DNA of 64,000 nt from Proteles cristata cristata (GCA_017311185.1 JAESUZ010004534.1:868001-932000); one strand, 5' to 3'; positions 32,465 through 43,954 are shown, counted from the first letter of the stretch. Notes: generated from the sequence alone by a model not told the origin. Program-made: numbers and translations.

Positions 32465-32790
32465 CATTACTATTTATTTAGAGGTCATGGTCGATTCACA
32501 CGCAGCTGTAAGAAATAATACAGAGATACTCTGTATCCCAGTTTCCTCCAATGGTGACATCTTGCGTGACTATAATAGCACAGCCAGGAAATCAACATTG
32601 ATACATCTACCAACCTTATTCAATTTTCATCAGTTTTGTATGCACTCATTTGTATATTTAGCTCTATGACATTTTATTGTGTGTAGACTTGTGTGGTCAT
32701 CACAGTCAAGATACAGGACAATCCCTCTACGAGGATCTCTTGTGCCATTCTTATGCTATGATTTGTCTCAGATGTTTTCTGGAGCACCAA
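32465..32790 (-). mobile_element. Old LINE-1-type relic, minus strand (probable)
   Basis: GTAAGAAATAATACAGAGAT, CCAATGGTGACATCTTGCGT and CAGTCAAGATACAGGACAAT are phrases of an old mammalian LINE relic that is common in antisense orientation. Diverged and truncated. Confidence 0.6.
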
Positions 32791-33270
32791 CTCTGCCAGC
32801 ACCGGGGGGTACCATGGAGAGTGAAAACAAGGGGGATCCCTACGCCCATGGAGCTTCAGTCTACATTACCTCCTCCTTAAGCATGGCTCCCAGCCCTCTT
32901 TCCAGGGGGCTTCTCTTGGGGAGCCTGCAGGGGAGCCTCTCTTGTAGGGAGGCATTTGCATCTCCTACATTTGCAGCTGTCCAAGTTCAAAATTCTCCAT
33001 CAGTCGGGGAATCTGTTTTTCTGGGAGTCAATGAAACATACGTTCAAGCTGAATTTTATATTTCATGAGAACAGATGTTGGTTCTGTTACCTCTGCCTTC
33101 TTCTTTGAGCCCCATATTTACAGTGAAAGCATCACCAGGCATCCACAGGAAGGGAAGAATATATTGAGGCATAAACTCGACTGAGGGGTCAGCCATATTA
33201 TACACGGATAAGGGGATGCACCTACCATATTGATCCAAATAGAATGATGCCCAGAGTTAAGTAACCCTGT
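32791..33270. other. Intergenic, no recognised element
   Basis: Nothing recognisable; short open frames have no homology. Confidence 0.45.
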
Positions 33271-33271
33271 T

Positions 33272-33477
33272 TTTTGTTTTTTAATATATATTTATTTTTG
33301 AGAGAGAGAGTGTGAGCAGGGGAGGGGCAGTGAGAGAGGAAGACACAGAATCCAAAGGAGGCTCCAGGCTCTGAGCTGTCAATACAGAGCCCGAGGCAGG
33401 GCTCAAACCCATGATCCATGAGATCATGATCTGAGCTGAACTCAGATGCTTAACCGACTGTGCCACCCAGGCGCCCC
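33272..33477 (-). mobile_element. CanSINE, minus strand
   Basis: TTTTTAATATATATTTATTT, a GAGAG run, GTGAGCAGGGGAGGGGCAGT and a head ending CCACCCAGGCGCCCC. Confidence 0.94.
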
Positions 33478-34432
33478 TCCCTGATTTTCAGTAAAGTGAG
33501 AATATTACTTGAAGTGTTCATTAATAAATACCAGACATGATTATCAAATATTTTATAGCCTCCCCCCCACCCCCCGCCCCAGAGCGTTGTGTTAAATGAT
33601 CTCTCTCACCTCCAAAATTCTACCAAGAAGATACTAATTTAGGTTATGGTCTCTTTTAAGATAATACCTACCCCCCACCATCAAATACAAATTGGAAGCT
33701 GGTGTCTGGTTCAAAATAGAAGGAGCAAAGTTCCTGTGTGGGACAGTGTGGTTGGAATGAAGGAGACAAGGAAAGATAATGGTGGGGGCAGAAGCCAAAA
33801 GAACATACTAAATAACGCTCTTGGCTGCTGCTTTCATTTTCCAATCTCTTTAAACTTTTGTAGGAATTACAGTTTACCCTAACATCGGCCAATTCTGAGT
33901 AATAAGAAGTGGGAACAAGAGAGACTTTTCACCTTGTACTTTGTAAATATCTGCATCACTTGAAATAACTTTTCCTTCTAAATAAAGGAACTACATGTGT
34001 GACATCACAGAGAAATCTTTACTCGAGAGAGCCATGGATGTGTTTGTAACAAAGCTGTGGTAAGGGGCGCTGGTGGGAAGGAGACACCATAAGGGAATCT
34101 CAGGTAACCAAGGCTGTTGCTGAATTGCTTTGCCCAACAGGCCAGAGAGAGTCTGGGGAGACTGGGATTCCAGAGCAATGCTGAGTGAAAAGAAATTGGG
34201 AGGCAGCAGTTTTCAGATCATTGGCTGAACCACAGGTGTACAATATAGATTCTTTTCTGAACTAGGCATTTACTTCTTCACTAGATTCTAGATGCTATGT
34301 GACTGTCTTGGTGGTTGTCTGGAAATAGCTGGCAATTGGGTGCATAAAGCCAGAATGTAAAACAAAAATGTGTTACACCTGGGTTTGAATCCCATTCTTC
34401 CATTTCCCAGTTGTATGACCTTAGGCAGGTGT
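33478..34432. other. Intergenic, no recognised element
   Basis: A C-run patch at 33,561-33,582; otherwise unique-looking sequence. Confidence 0.45.
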
Positions 34433-34434
34433 GG

Positions 34435-35130
34435 TGGGTTGAATAGTGTCACTCCCCAAATTCATGTCCACCAGGAACCTCAGAATGTGACCTCATTTGG
34501 AAAGAGGGCTTTACAGATATGGAGGTAACCATCTTGAAATGAAATCATCTTGGATTTATGGCGGACCCCAAGTCCAAAGGCTGGTGTCTTAATGAAAGAA
34601 GGGGTCATAGCGACACAAAGAAAAGGCCATGGGATGATGAAGGCAAGGGTTGCAGCCATAAGCCAAGGATGCTACCATCCGTTAGCTACCAGACACTAAA
34701 GAGACAAGCAAAGGGGGTGCCTAGGTGGCTCGGTCGGTTAAGCGTCCGACTCCTGATTTTGGCTCAGGTCATGATCTCATAGTTCATGAGTTCCGGCCCC
34801 ACATCAGGCTCTGTGCTGACGTCACAGGGCTTGCTTGGGGTTCTCTGTCTCCTCCCTCTCTGCCCCTTCCCACTCATTCTCTCTCTCTGTCTTTCTGTCT
34901 CTGTCTCTCTCTCAAAAATAAAGAAACATTTAAAAAAAAAGGCTTTAAAGATTTTTTTTTTAAATAATAAAGAGACAAGCAAGTATTCTTCTCTAGAGCG
35001 TTCAGAGTGAGAGTGAGTGTGGCTTTGCCCACACATTGACTTCAGACCTCTGGCCTCCAGAGCAACATTTCTGTTGTTGAAAGCTACCCAGTTCCTGGTA
35101 ATTTGTGGCAGCCCCAGAAAACTATACAGC
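34435..35130 (+). mobile_element. MLT1-like LTR relic, plus strand, split by a SINE
   Basis: GGTGGGTTGAATAGTGTCAC, CCTCAGAATGTGACCTCATT, GGCCTCCAGAGCAACATTTC and TTTCTGTTGTTGAAAGCTAC are the landmarks of this LTR type. A CanSINE at 34713-34967 separates the halves, with the duplication AAAGAGACAAGCAA on both sides (34698 and 34968). Confidence 0.82.
34713..34967 (+). mobile_element. CanSINE, plus strand, inside the LTR relic
   Basis: Head GGGGTGCCTAGGTGGCTCGG, extra linker CTCCTGATTTTGGCTCAGG, and tail AAAAATAAAGAAACATTTAA followed by an A-rich extension. Confidence 0.94.
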
Positions 35131-35149
35131 AAATAACCTACTTGGTCAG

Positions 35150-35300
35150 CAACTTGGCTTTCTTGTTTATAAAATGAGGGATTATACTAGGTTTGTTTTT
35201 TTCCCCATAGAATTATTGGGAGGTTTAAATGAGAAAAGGTATTTAAACCCCTAGAGCAGTGTTTGGCACATAATATTCAATAAATAATCGAAGGGGAATA
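35150..35300 (+). repeat. MIR, plus strand
   Basis: CTTGTTTATAAAATGAGGGA, AATTATTGGGAGGTTTAAAT and GTGTTTGGCACATAATATTC are MIR 3' landmarks. Confidence 0.75.
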
Positions 35301-35361
35301 CCCTCGCTTCTCTTGAAGTTTTTTATCCTTTAATGCCCCAGAAACAATCTTGGATTTATAT

Positions 35362-35581
35362 ATATATTTTTAATTTTAATGTTTATTTATTTTTGAGAAA
35401 GAGAGAGAGTGGCAAGCAGGGGAGGGGCAGAGAGAGAGGGAGGCACACAATCTGAAGCAGGGTCCAGGCTCCAAGCTGTCAGCACAGAGCCTGACGCAGG
35501 GCTGGAACTCACAAACTGCAAGATCATGCATGGCCTGAGCTGAAGTTAGGTGCTAAATGAACTGAGCCACCCAGGTGCCCC
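35362..35581 (-). mobile_element. CanSINE, minus strand
   Basis: TTTTAATGTTTATTTATTTT, GAGAAAGAGAGAGAG and a head ending CCACCCAGGTGCCCC. Flanks TTGGATTTATATATA / CTCAGATTTATATTT. Confidence 0.94.
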
Positions 35582-35680
35582 TCAGATTTATATTTTTAGG
35601 ACTATATTCTAAGTCTGACTCATTTAGAAAGTACTTTAAATCTGTTAAACTGTTTATCAAAACTGTTTTGAGCATCCTGC

Positions 35681-35699
35681 ATGTCTAATAATTTTATTT

Positions 35700-35742
<43 letters not shown>

Positions 35743-35898
35743 GGAGGGGCAGAGAGCGAGGGAGACAGAGAATCCCAAGCAGGCTGCTTGCATCAGTGCA
35801 GGGCCGAACACCAGACTTGCACTCATGAACTGTTGAGATCATGACCTGAGCTCAAACCAAGAGTCAGACGCTTAACCGACTGAGCCACCCAGGTGCCA
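35681..35898 (-). mobile_element. CanSINE, minus strand
   Basis: TAATAATTTTATTTATTTGA, a 31-bp (GA)n run at 35707-35737, and a head ending CCACCCAGGTGCCA. Confidence 0.93.
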
Positions 35899-35899
35899 C

Positions 35900-36370
35900 A
35901 TAATTTTCTTTTTAAATATGTAGCGTTTTTCAAGGACCAATAAAACTTTCTGCTTCTAACTTTGTGGTGTTTGAGAAAACGTTTTTCCTTGTAGATTCAA
36001 ATTGCACTTTTATCTATCTTTTAAAAACAGATTCGTCTCAGCAGCTACATTCCTATGACATTAATTTTGATGGCTGGACTTGAGATTTGTCTTGAAGAAA
36101 ATCAAAACTACTCATTTCTAGAACTTTCTGATAAAGTAAATGGATGACAGCTTTTAGAGTTCTGGTCTAGGAGTCTGCAGACATCCGCAAACAAGGTGAT
36201 AAACTAGAAAGAACAGAGCCCACGAGTGTGAAATTATCCTAGGGCCAACTTCAAGGTATAAGTCATTTTTTTAAGCTTCAAGGATTCAGTTAATTACCAA
36301 CACTTTCAACCTGCTATTATTTACCATGAACCTGGAATGAGCCACTTAATTACTACAAGTCTTTATTTTC
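35900..36370. other. Intergenic, no recognised element
   Basis: AT-rich sequence, nothing recognised until a CT-rich SINE tail remnant at about 36,375. Confidence 0.45.
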
Positions 36371-36374
36371 TCCT

Positions 36375-36432
36375 TGTGCTCGCTCTCTCTCTTTCTCTCT
36401 CTCTCAAAATAAATAAATAAACATAAATAATT
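36375..36432 (+). mobile_element. CanSINE 3' remnant, plus strand
   Basis: Only the CT-rich end and the tail CAAAATAAATAAATAAACAT are present. Confidence 0.7.
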
Positions 36433-36475
36433 TTTAAAAGTTATAAAAGTGAGATGCTGTGAATGCTGATATGAA

Positions 36476-36770
36476 TGGTCATTAAAAAATTGCTGTGAAA
36501 CGAAATAAGGCAGAGAAGGACAAATATATGTTTGCACGTATAGGAGGATTAGGAGGAGCTTGACGGAGGAACAAGGGGGAGAAGAAGGGCGGAAATGGTG
36601 GGGGAAAGGGAGAGAGGCAAACCATGAGAGACTCTTGAATGCTGACAAAAATTGAGGACTGATGGATGTGGGGGGAGGGGGATGGGCATGGAGGAGGGCA
36701 CTTGTGGGGATGAGCACTGGGTGTTATGTGGAAACTAATTTGACAATAAACTATTTGTAAAAACAAAAAT
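36476..36770 (+). mobile_element. LINE-1 3' end, plus strand, strongly 5'-truncated
   Basis: Reads GGCAGAGAAGGACAAATATA through ATGAGCACTGGGTGTTATGT and TTTGACAATAAACTATTTG. This is the sense 3' UTR of the carnivore L1 found antisense at 44,240 and 48,958. Confidence 0.9.
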
Positions 36771-37083
36771 TGCTGTGAAATATAAGAAAGTTTGAAATCC
36801 CAACACCTTTGTGAAAATAAAATATTTTCAAGGCTTCTAGCCCTTCAAAACATTTTGAGATTAAAACATGTCTCAGACTGAAAAAGGAAACTTCTCCTCT
36901 GCCATTCATCATGCCGAGATAGCACAGATTAGGATAGCTGCAAAGAGAGGGGAAAGCCACATTCCTCTCATGGACACACTGAAGTCAATGTCAAAAATAT
37001 TCCCCTTTGCTGGATGACTGCTGCTTCCTTACTGAGAAATCTTGTTCTGAAGAGCACTGACTATTAAAAAATGTTGCTATTTG
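36771..37083. other. Intergenic, no recognised element
   Basis: Nothing recognisable. Confidence 0.45.
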
Positions 37084-37218
37084 GGGCACCTGGGTAGCTC
37101 ACTCTGTTAAGCATCTGACTCATGATCTCAGCTCAGGTCTTGATCTCAGGGTTGTGAGTTCAAGCCTGGTGTTGGGCTCCATGCTGGGCTTGAAGCCTAC
37201 TCAAAAAAAAAAAAAAAG
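37084..37218 (+). mobile_element. Old short CanSINE, plus strand
   Basis: GGGGCACCTGGGTAGCTCAC, CAAGCCTGGTGTTGGGCTCC, GGGCTTGAAGCCTACTC and an A-run. GTTGCTATTT / GTTGCTGTTT flank it. Confidence 0.88.
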
Positions 37219-37499
37219 GTTGCTGTTTAAAATCGTCAGTAAGGATGGACAAGTAACCTCTCTATTTCATCTGTAAAGTGGAAGAAATTCTCTACCTGGT
37301 CTTTACTGCACAGAGCAGAGGTAAGCCTCAAATCACGCATAGGAAACCTCTTCATGGATAGAGCTACACGTATGGAGCTGTACATCAGGATTAGTCATTT
37401 TAACCACAAGGTTCAAATAGAAAAGAAATTATTAGTCCAGATGACATACATTCCAGTGTATACTGCCCAGTGTGCTCCCTGTTTTAGCCATCATGTTAA

Positions 37500-37670
37500 A
37501 GAGCATGGGCTGGGGCTCACCTGGATATGGGTTCGAATCTTGCCACTCCTCTTTTCTGGCAGCATGCCTTTAAGTGGGTCGTTTAGCTTCTTGGAGCCAT
37601 TTCACATATAGAAGGGAAATGATAATATCTGCTTCCTACTGTTATTTTTAAGGGTTAAGACAAAAGAAGA
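37500..37670 (+). repeat. MIR, plus strand (probable)
   Basis: GAGCATGGGCTGGGGCTCAC, GGGTTCGAATCTTGCCACTC and AAATGATAATATCTGCTTCC follow the MIR order. Confidence 0.65.
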
Positions 37671-38234
37671 GTCATATTATGCAAGGCACATAACAACACT
37701 CAAAATGTGCTCGTTTCTTACATTGACACCTCAAGGGTACCAACCTACATTTTATTTTGTAATGTCTACATTTCTAGGCACCGGGAAAGCATTATTTCCT
37801 TTCAGTGCAATTATTTTCTTTCCATTAAATGCAGTTCGTGTTTGGAGAGCAGAACCAAATTACTTGATTCTGGTTTTAGGAGGAACAATGGCCGTGGGAT
37901 TACTTGGCCAGAGACTGGTTGGTGGCCTGACAGTGATTCGTTGCAATGTAATTAGCTCCCATCATGGTGGATGGCATATTTCAGTGGCCAAATTACTTTC
38001 TCTGGGAGTTCGTGCAACCATTCTCCTATTCATGAATAGGGATTTATTCATCAAAACTAAATAATCTTATGTATACGATCTCTTTAGTCTTTGCTTTTTT
38101 ATTATTAGAAGTCCAGAAGATGGGCAAGAATAGTATAAACCATTTCAACTGCAATTGCCTTGAAAACTCCATAGACTTTTTTAGAAAAGATACTGCATTT
38201 CTTTTTTGGAGAAAAGGTCAACACCTTAGTTTTA

Positions 38235-38453
38235 TTTTTTTTTTAAATGTTTTATTTATTTCTAGGAGAGAGAGAGAGAGACAGCGTGAGCAGGGGAGGG
38301 TCAGAGAGAGAGGGAGTCACAGACTCAAACAGGCTCCAGGCTCTGAGCTGGCAGTGAGCACAGAGCCCGACGTGGGGCTCGAACCCACGAACCGCGAGAT
38401 CATGACCTAAGCGAAAGTCGGACGCTTAACCGACTAAGCCACCCAGGCGCCCC
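38235..38453 (-). mobile_element. Young CanSINE (subfamily B), minus strand
   Basis: All subfamily-B states and a perfect 15-bp target duplication AACACCTTAGTTTTA at 38220-38234 and 38454-38468. Confidence 0.97.
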
Positions 38454-38469
38454 AACACCTTAGTTTTAA

Positions 38470-38870
38470 ATATCTGACAGCAATGCACCTCATCGTTAAA
38501 ACATTAATTCTAGAAATACCAGGATTGAATTTAATGTGAATTAACATAACTTCACGAGGTTGGTTTTCTCTGTTAGTTAATTTCTTTGCCATGGGAATTG
38601 TTTATCAGTGAGATCTGTTGTACTAAGTAAAATAACTTGACAGAATGAAAAGAAGAGAAAAAATAACCCTGCTGCTTTCAAATTTAACAACAATTTTTTT
38701 GGGGCGCCAGGTTTAGAAATGGAAGCCAGGAATCCAATTATTTGCAGAATGTATTTGTTTCTTTTTTTGGCACACATCTTTTCTAATTTAGCCTCATTAA
38801 TGGTTCCAGTGTTGAACTGCAAAGAATTTTTGGTAAGTTTATATAGATTTACAGAGGGAAAATGATCAAA
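38470..38870. other. Intergenic, no recognised element
   Basis: AT-rich; nothing recognised. Confidence 0.45.
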
Positions 38871-38879
38871 ATGTAAACT

Positions 38880-39010
38880 TCACTTAAATAAACGTTATTG
38901 GATACCTAACTTTGTGTCCCATGGTGCCAAGTGCTAGAAACTCAGACAAAGGATACAAGTCTGTCCCTCATGAAACAGTCCAGCAGGGAATCAGTCATGT
39001 AAATCAATTA
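38880..39010 (-). repeat. L2/MIR-like relic, minus strand (tentative)
   Basis: ATTGGATACCTAACTTTGTG and GTGCCAAGTGCTAGAAACTC resemble the antisense end of L2-type repeats. Confidence 0.45.
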
Positions 39011-39064
39011 TTCAGAAAAGAGAGGCACATATTGTAACAGAGCAAAAAACTATAGGGCAAAGTA

Positions 39065-39345
39065 GACAAACTCTTTCCGTAAAGAGGCAGATGTTAAGTA
39101 TTTTAGGCTTTGTGGACCGCATAGTCTCAGTGACAACCAATGACTACATGAACAAATGACCTTGACTTTGTTTTCAGCAAGAGTTTATTTATGAACATTG
39201 AAGTGTGAATATCATGTAATTTTCACATGTCATGAAATATTCTTTTTTCTTTTTTCTTTTTTTTCCAAGCATTTAAAAATGTAAAACTCATTAGTCATGG
39301 GCCATACAAAAACAAGTGTTGGATTTAGGTTGTAGGTTATTTGGG
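39065..39345 (+). mobile_element. hAT-like DNA transposon relic
   Basis: CTCTTTCCGTAAAGAGGCAG and AAGTATTTTAGGCTTTGTGG are the hallmark opening of an abundant non-autonomous hAT-type repeat. A second copy lies at 45,735-45,960. Confidence 0.65.
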
Positions 39346-39358
39346 GTCAAAGATGACT

Positions 39359-39594
39359 TTTTTTTTAATTTTTTTTTTTTAATTTTTTATTTATTTTTAG
39401 GAGAGAGAGAGAGATAGACAGACAGCGTGAGCAGGGGAGGGTCAGAGAGAGAGGGAATCACAGAATGAAACAGGCTCCAGGCTCTGAGCTGGCAGTCAGC
39501 ACAGAGCCCGACGCGGGGCTCGAACCCACGAACCGCGAGATCATGACCTAAGCGAAAGTCGGACGCTTAACCGACTAAGCCACCCAGGCGCCCC
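39359..39594 (-). mobile_element. Young CanSINE (subfamily B), minus strand
   Basis: Subfamily-B states (GAACCGCGAGATCATGACC, TAAGCGAAAGTCGGACGC). Perfect duplication AAAGATGACTTTTT at 39349 and 39595. Confidence 0.97.
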
Positions 39595-39608
39595 AAAGAT
39601 GACTTTTT

Positions 39609-40440
39609 AAAATGATTTGCCAGAATCATCTGATAATATTTCAGTAGATTTTATAGTGTTATTTAGTTAGATTTCAAGCTCCTGACATAGTCTTCTCGTT
39701 CTGTTATTTATTTCACATTATAACTTCAGTTTCAAGAGATGCAAATGTTTTCCTGTTTGTAGTGTGGTATTTGCAATGCTGGAGGCATGTGGGAGGGGTC
39801 ACGAGGAGATTGAGGCTGGACTCTTTCTCATAAAACTAAGTAGCAGGGCATTTAGTCGAATATAAATATAAAGCAGGCATCTACCTTATCTACCTTATTA
39901 CATTAAAGTCTGGAAAACAGAGGTTGGCAACTTACCTACTTGGATTTGGACAACAAAAATGGCCAAGTTGCATAATTCCAAATAAAGATAATTTGTTGGT
40001 TTGAATCATTTGAGTTGATAAAGGAAATATTTGCTTGCTTTAAACCTACATAAGTGATTTGCAGGCTTGACCCTGAGCCTGAGGCTTTGGGAGATTATGG
40101 ATGGCAAAGTAGTAGACTAGAATGAGCAGAAAAGCAGCTGCTGGTAAGCTGAACTCTTTTTGGTGAGTGACTTACGTGTACAATTCGGGTGCAACCTGAC
40201 GGCCTTGATAAGTCCACTCTGTTCCTAAACCCACCAGACCACTTGGCTTTTACAGGACCCTATGTAACTCACAAGTCCTAAACTGACAAGCCATAGGCTT
40301 GTAACCAACCACTCAGTTTCCTTAAGAAACTGGATGACTTTCACCTTTCTAAGGGCAGCCCACACCCCTCCTTTTGCTGGGCAGTTGTACTTACAGACAC
40401 AATGTCTCTGTGTGCGTCCATACACAAGTGAATCCTGAGA
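39609..40440. other. Intergenic, no recognised element
   Basis: Nothing recognisable. Confidence 0.45.
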
Positions 40441-40454
40441 ATCTAGATTCTATT

Positions 40455-40735
40455 CCAGTCTACCTGAACCAGAATCTGCATTGTTAACCAAGATCTCCAG
40501 CTGGTTCACATCCACAGTTCTGTTTGAGAAACGCTGGAGCAGTTCTTCCCTAAATCATGGTTCTCAAACTTGAAAGTCATCGTAAACACTAGTTAAAATG
40601 CTAGCCCTCCCCCCCACCCCCTCAAATTGGTGGTTCAGAAGATCTGGGGTGTGACGTAAGATTTTGCATTTCTAAATTCCTAGGTGCTTCTGATACTGCT
40701 GGACTGGGGTCACATTTTGAAAACTACTACATTGA
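40455..40735. mobile_element. MER5-type hAT DNA transposon relics (one partial, one nearly complete)
   Basis: CAGAATCTGCATTGTTAACC through GTTTGAGAAACGCTGGAGC is a first partial copy. ATGGTTCTCAAACTTGAAAG (about 40,557) through CACATTTTGAAAACTACTAC (about 40,732) is a second copy with recognisable inverted ends. Confidence 0.75.
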
Positions 40736-40739
40736 ACCA

Positions 40740-41480
40740 TTTGTCTACAAGTCATTTTTTGAGAGTTAGCTGACAACTTCATCCCACAGAGCCTACTCTG
40801 TGTTGAACCAGACTCTCCAGCCTAACGTGCCATTAAATGCAATTGAAGACTCACCTTGTAACCATCTTTAATCTTCCTTCACCAGAGGAATTATTTATTC
40901 ATGTGTTTGGCTCATTTTCCTTTGCCAACATGATCATCCTCCCTCAAAAAAGAAAAGAAAGGAATCATTCTTCATTTCAAAAAGGATATTAAGATGATTA
41001 CTGCTACTCTTTAAAAACGGTGTTAAAAATGCATGCTAGATGAGATTTTTATTTAATCATGAACTTCCCAAGACAAATCTTGGGAAGAAATCTCTTTGAA
41101 ATGAATTATGGCTTACGAATCTGATTTTAAAGATTTCTGTTGGAAATCTATATATATATCCATTCAAAGTGCGACCGCATCTATACTACTGGAATCATTT
41201 GGGTAAAAATCAAATTGTAGTAAGATGTCAACTAGTCCACATACATGAGAAAGTGGAAGGGGCAGAAAATGATTAAAGGGGATTACTGCTATTCCAATAA
41301 CTATATATTTGTGTCTTTGGGGAGAGGTGACAGAAGTGTGTCCTTCTTGTCTCCTGAGTCCCCAAAGTAGCATTGCTTAAACCCAGAATGAACAAAATCT
41401 CTAGAGAAAAATTCTTCAGTTTTGGTCTTCACTCTTCCAATTTCTGGGCCTCAAGTTTAGGTCTAGGAGCCAGAGGACAG
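40740..41480. other. Intergenic, no recognised element
   Basis: AT-rich; nothing recognised. It lies directly upstream of the SINE and CpG island. Confidence 0.45.
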
Positions 41481-41488
41481 AAGGGAAG

Positions 41489-41714
41489 TCTTTTTTATTT
41501 TTTTTTAATGTTTTATTTATTTCTAGGAGAGTGAGAGACACAGTGTGAACTGGGGAGGGTCAGAGAGAGAAGGAGTGACAGACTCTGAAACAGGCTCCAG
41601 GCTCTGAGCTGGCAGTCAGCACAGAGCCCGACGCGGGGCTCGAACCCACGAACCGCGAGATCATGACCCGAGTGAAAGTCGGACGCTTAATCGACTAAGC
41701 CACCCAGGCGCCCC
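41489..41714 (-). mobile_element. Young CanSINE (subfamily B), minus strand
   Basis: TTTTATTTATTTCTAGGAGA to CCACCCAGGCGCCCC; perfect 14-bp duplication AAGGGAAGTCTTTT at 41481 and 41715. Inserted about 230 bp upstream of the CpG island. Confidence 0.97.
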
Positions 41715-41944
41715 AAGGGAAGTCTTTTCTTTGTCTCCTGCAACCACCGTTTTATTTGAAAAGGGAGACTCGTATCCGGACTCTAGGATGATCTGCGTCC
41801 AGTATGGTACCAGCGCCGAGTGTGGATGCTCCCAGTGTGAGGCTTTGGTCCTCCGGTGGCATGCCCCGGTGTGGGCTCAATTCTGTGTGTGTAGCTGTGG
41901 TGTGCCCCTAAGTGTGTCTGGGTCCCACACAGAGTCAGGGCTGA

Positions 41945-42550
41945 TGCGAGGCCCCAGGCGGGACGCATTAGGGCCTAAGCGTCCGGGCCGAGCGCCCCAG
42001 GTGAGCGCGGCGGCGTGGGGCCCGGCGCGTGCCCAGGTGTGGGCGGGGTCGGAGCGGGCGGGTACCGCGTCCCGCCTCCAGGGGGCGCCGCCGGGGGCGG
42101 CCTCCCGGGGCGGCGCCGCCGGTCTCGCCGGGGATTTCCGCTCGCCGCCGGGTCCGCCCTCCCCGACGGCGCCGCGCTCTGCGGCAGGTGAGGCGCGGGC
42201 GCGGGGTGACCCGGGGCGCCTGTCCCCGCTCCCTCCGCGCGGGGGTTCTGGGGACTCGGGGCGTCGCTCCCCGCGGGGCACGTTGCGTCCGGGCCGAGTG
42301 CGGCGCCCGCGGGAGCCCGGAATGGGGGTGGGGGGGAGGCCGGGGACCGAGCGGGGCCGTGAGGGGGCCGCGGGCGGCCTGCGGACCAGCCGGCAAGGAG
42401 GGGACACGGGCCCGCGAAACGCGCCCCAAAGCCGCTGCGGGCGCCCCCGCCAGAGTGGGCGAGGGCGGGAAAAGTTAGGGACCGCCTGCAGGTGTGGACG
42501 CCGCCCGTTCCTCACTAGCCGAGTGATGAGTATCCCGGAGGTGACCGAGG
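41945..42550 (+). promoter_or_regulatory. GGACT: CpG island, probable GGACT promoter and untranslated first exon
   Basis: About 600 bp of very high GC with dense, undepleted CpG, including GGGCGGGG (an Sp1-type GC box) at 42041-42048. No TATA box is evident. Plausible splice donors on the plus strand are CCCCAG|GTGAGC at 42001 and CGGCAG|GTGAGG at 42188. As recalled for human, GGACT (gamma-glutamylamine cyclotransferase) lies about 14 kb downstream of TMTC4 on the same strand; the island is about 14 kb after the TMTC4 stop. Long open frames in it are a GC effect. The gene assignment is inference from synteny; the island itself is seen. Confidence 0.75.
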
Positions 42551-43715
42551 CCGGCAGTGCTCAAACATTCTGGTTTTAATTTCGCAGATTCCTGTTTGTG
42601 AGGAAACCGAAAGCTGCCAAAGAAATCTGAAAACTTCTGGCATTCGTCAGCTTATGACCTTAGAGATTTCTTTGCAGCTGTTAGTAGGCACATGTGAGTC
42701 TCGGGGAGGAATTTCTGCTCCTCGCTTGATTCCGAAGTCCGGTTTTTGCAATTTCACGGTATTGGCCAGAGATAACTCCGTAATTGCACTTGAAACCCGG
42801 AATAGGTGCGCGGTTTTGGTGGTGTTTTTTTTGTTTTGTTTTGTTTTTTAACATACCTTCTCGGCTCCCAGCTAGTTTTGTTAATGTTGATCTGATCAGA
42901 AAACACCTGAGACTGGCAGCTACTTTTTGAAAAGTAGGTACATCGTTTGGCCACGTGTCCTAGGGAGAGATCACATGTTAAAAACTAAAGGACATCTCTA
43001 AATCTGTTGGGTTGGCCTGTATAGAGTGTAGGTCGCCCTCCGCCAGTCCTACTTTTTCCCGTAAGTGAAGACTATTCTTCCTGGTCTCATTCAATGCATT
43101 GAAATGCTAATATGGAGAGCTCCTACCTTACTGCCCTCATTTTCCCAAAATGCCTTGTTTTCCTGAACCTGCTCCCCAGAGAAGCCAGAAGCTCCCCAAT
43201 AAGCAGACTACCCTGGTAGAGAGCATTTGTATTAATGTGAGGTTAAATTAATTTCTAATTGGTGGATTTTTGTTCAGAGATATTTTGCACTAGTTGACCT
43301 TGCTCACAAGGGTGTTAACTATTAGCATCAAACCTAGAGGGAGAGAGGGTGGTTATTCACTCTGGCCTCGGATATTGGGCAGCGGGAAGTTCAAGAGAAC
43401 AGGGACAGAAGCGGTTACTGTTTTTAAACTTATCTGTTCATTTTCTTAAAAATTGTATCTAGTGAGATGCCTTGAAAGTCCAACCTGTGTCAGCTCTTCC
43501 AGGTGAAGTCATTGAAAGGCTTTGTTCCCAAGGTTAGCCAGGTCTTTAGCAGGGGTGAGGGCACCCTGCAGACTCAAATGGAGGGGAGCGCAGCAGCGTT
43601 TGCAGAGGGACGAGTCCTAAGGAGATGTCACGACAAGAGGACTCATTCAAGCGATCTTAGCCTTCATCTCTATTCAAGGGCAGACCTTAGCAATTAAAGA
43701 TTTTACTAAGAGAGC
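42551..43715 (+). other. Probable GGACT 5' intron, no recognised element
   Basis: Unique-looking sequence downstream of the CpG island with T-runs at 42,826-42,848. No repeat recognised. Confidence 0.5.
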
Positions 43716-43725
43716 ACCAGTTAGG

Positions 43726-43890
43726 GACACCTGGGTGGCTGAGTCCGTAGAGAGTTTGACTTCGGCTCAGGACATGATCTTGCTATTTGTGAGTTCAGCT
43801 GCAGTCAGCGCAGAGCTTGTTTAGGAGCCTCCGTCTGCCCCTCCGCCCCCACTTGTGCGCTCTCAAAAATAAATATTCTAAAGAAAAAAA
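43726..43890 (+). mobile_element. Diverged CanSINE, plus strand, internally deleted
   Basis: GGGACACCTGGGTGGCTGAG, shortened body and tail CAAAAATAAATATTCTAAAG. AGAGAGCACCAGTTAG and GGAGAGCATCAGTTAA flank it. Confidence 0.9.
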
Positions 43891-43954
43891 AAGGAGAGCA
43901 TCAGTTAAGCATGAGGAGCCTCTTGTTTAACAGAAACTCATTCTTTTAAAAGTT

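Noticed and set aside
37705..38064. 119-codon plus-strand open frame with hydrophobic stretches between an MIR and a SINE
   Set aside because: I recognise no family, there is no splice or conservation evidence, and one frame of this length is expected by chance in 64 kb. A protein search would settle it.
41731..42579. 282-codon plus-strand open frame across the CpG island, with overlapping minus-strand frames of 212 and 153 codons
   Set aside because: Long frames on both strands of a CpG island reflect lack of AT-rich stop codons. The peptide is low-complexity Arg/Gly/Pro/Ala and resembles no known protein.
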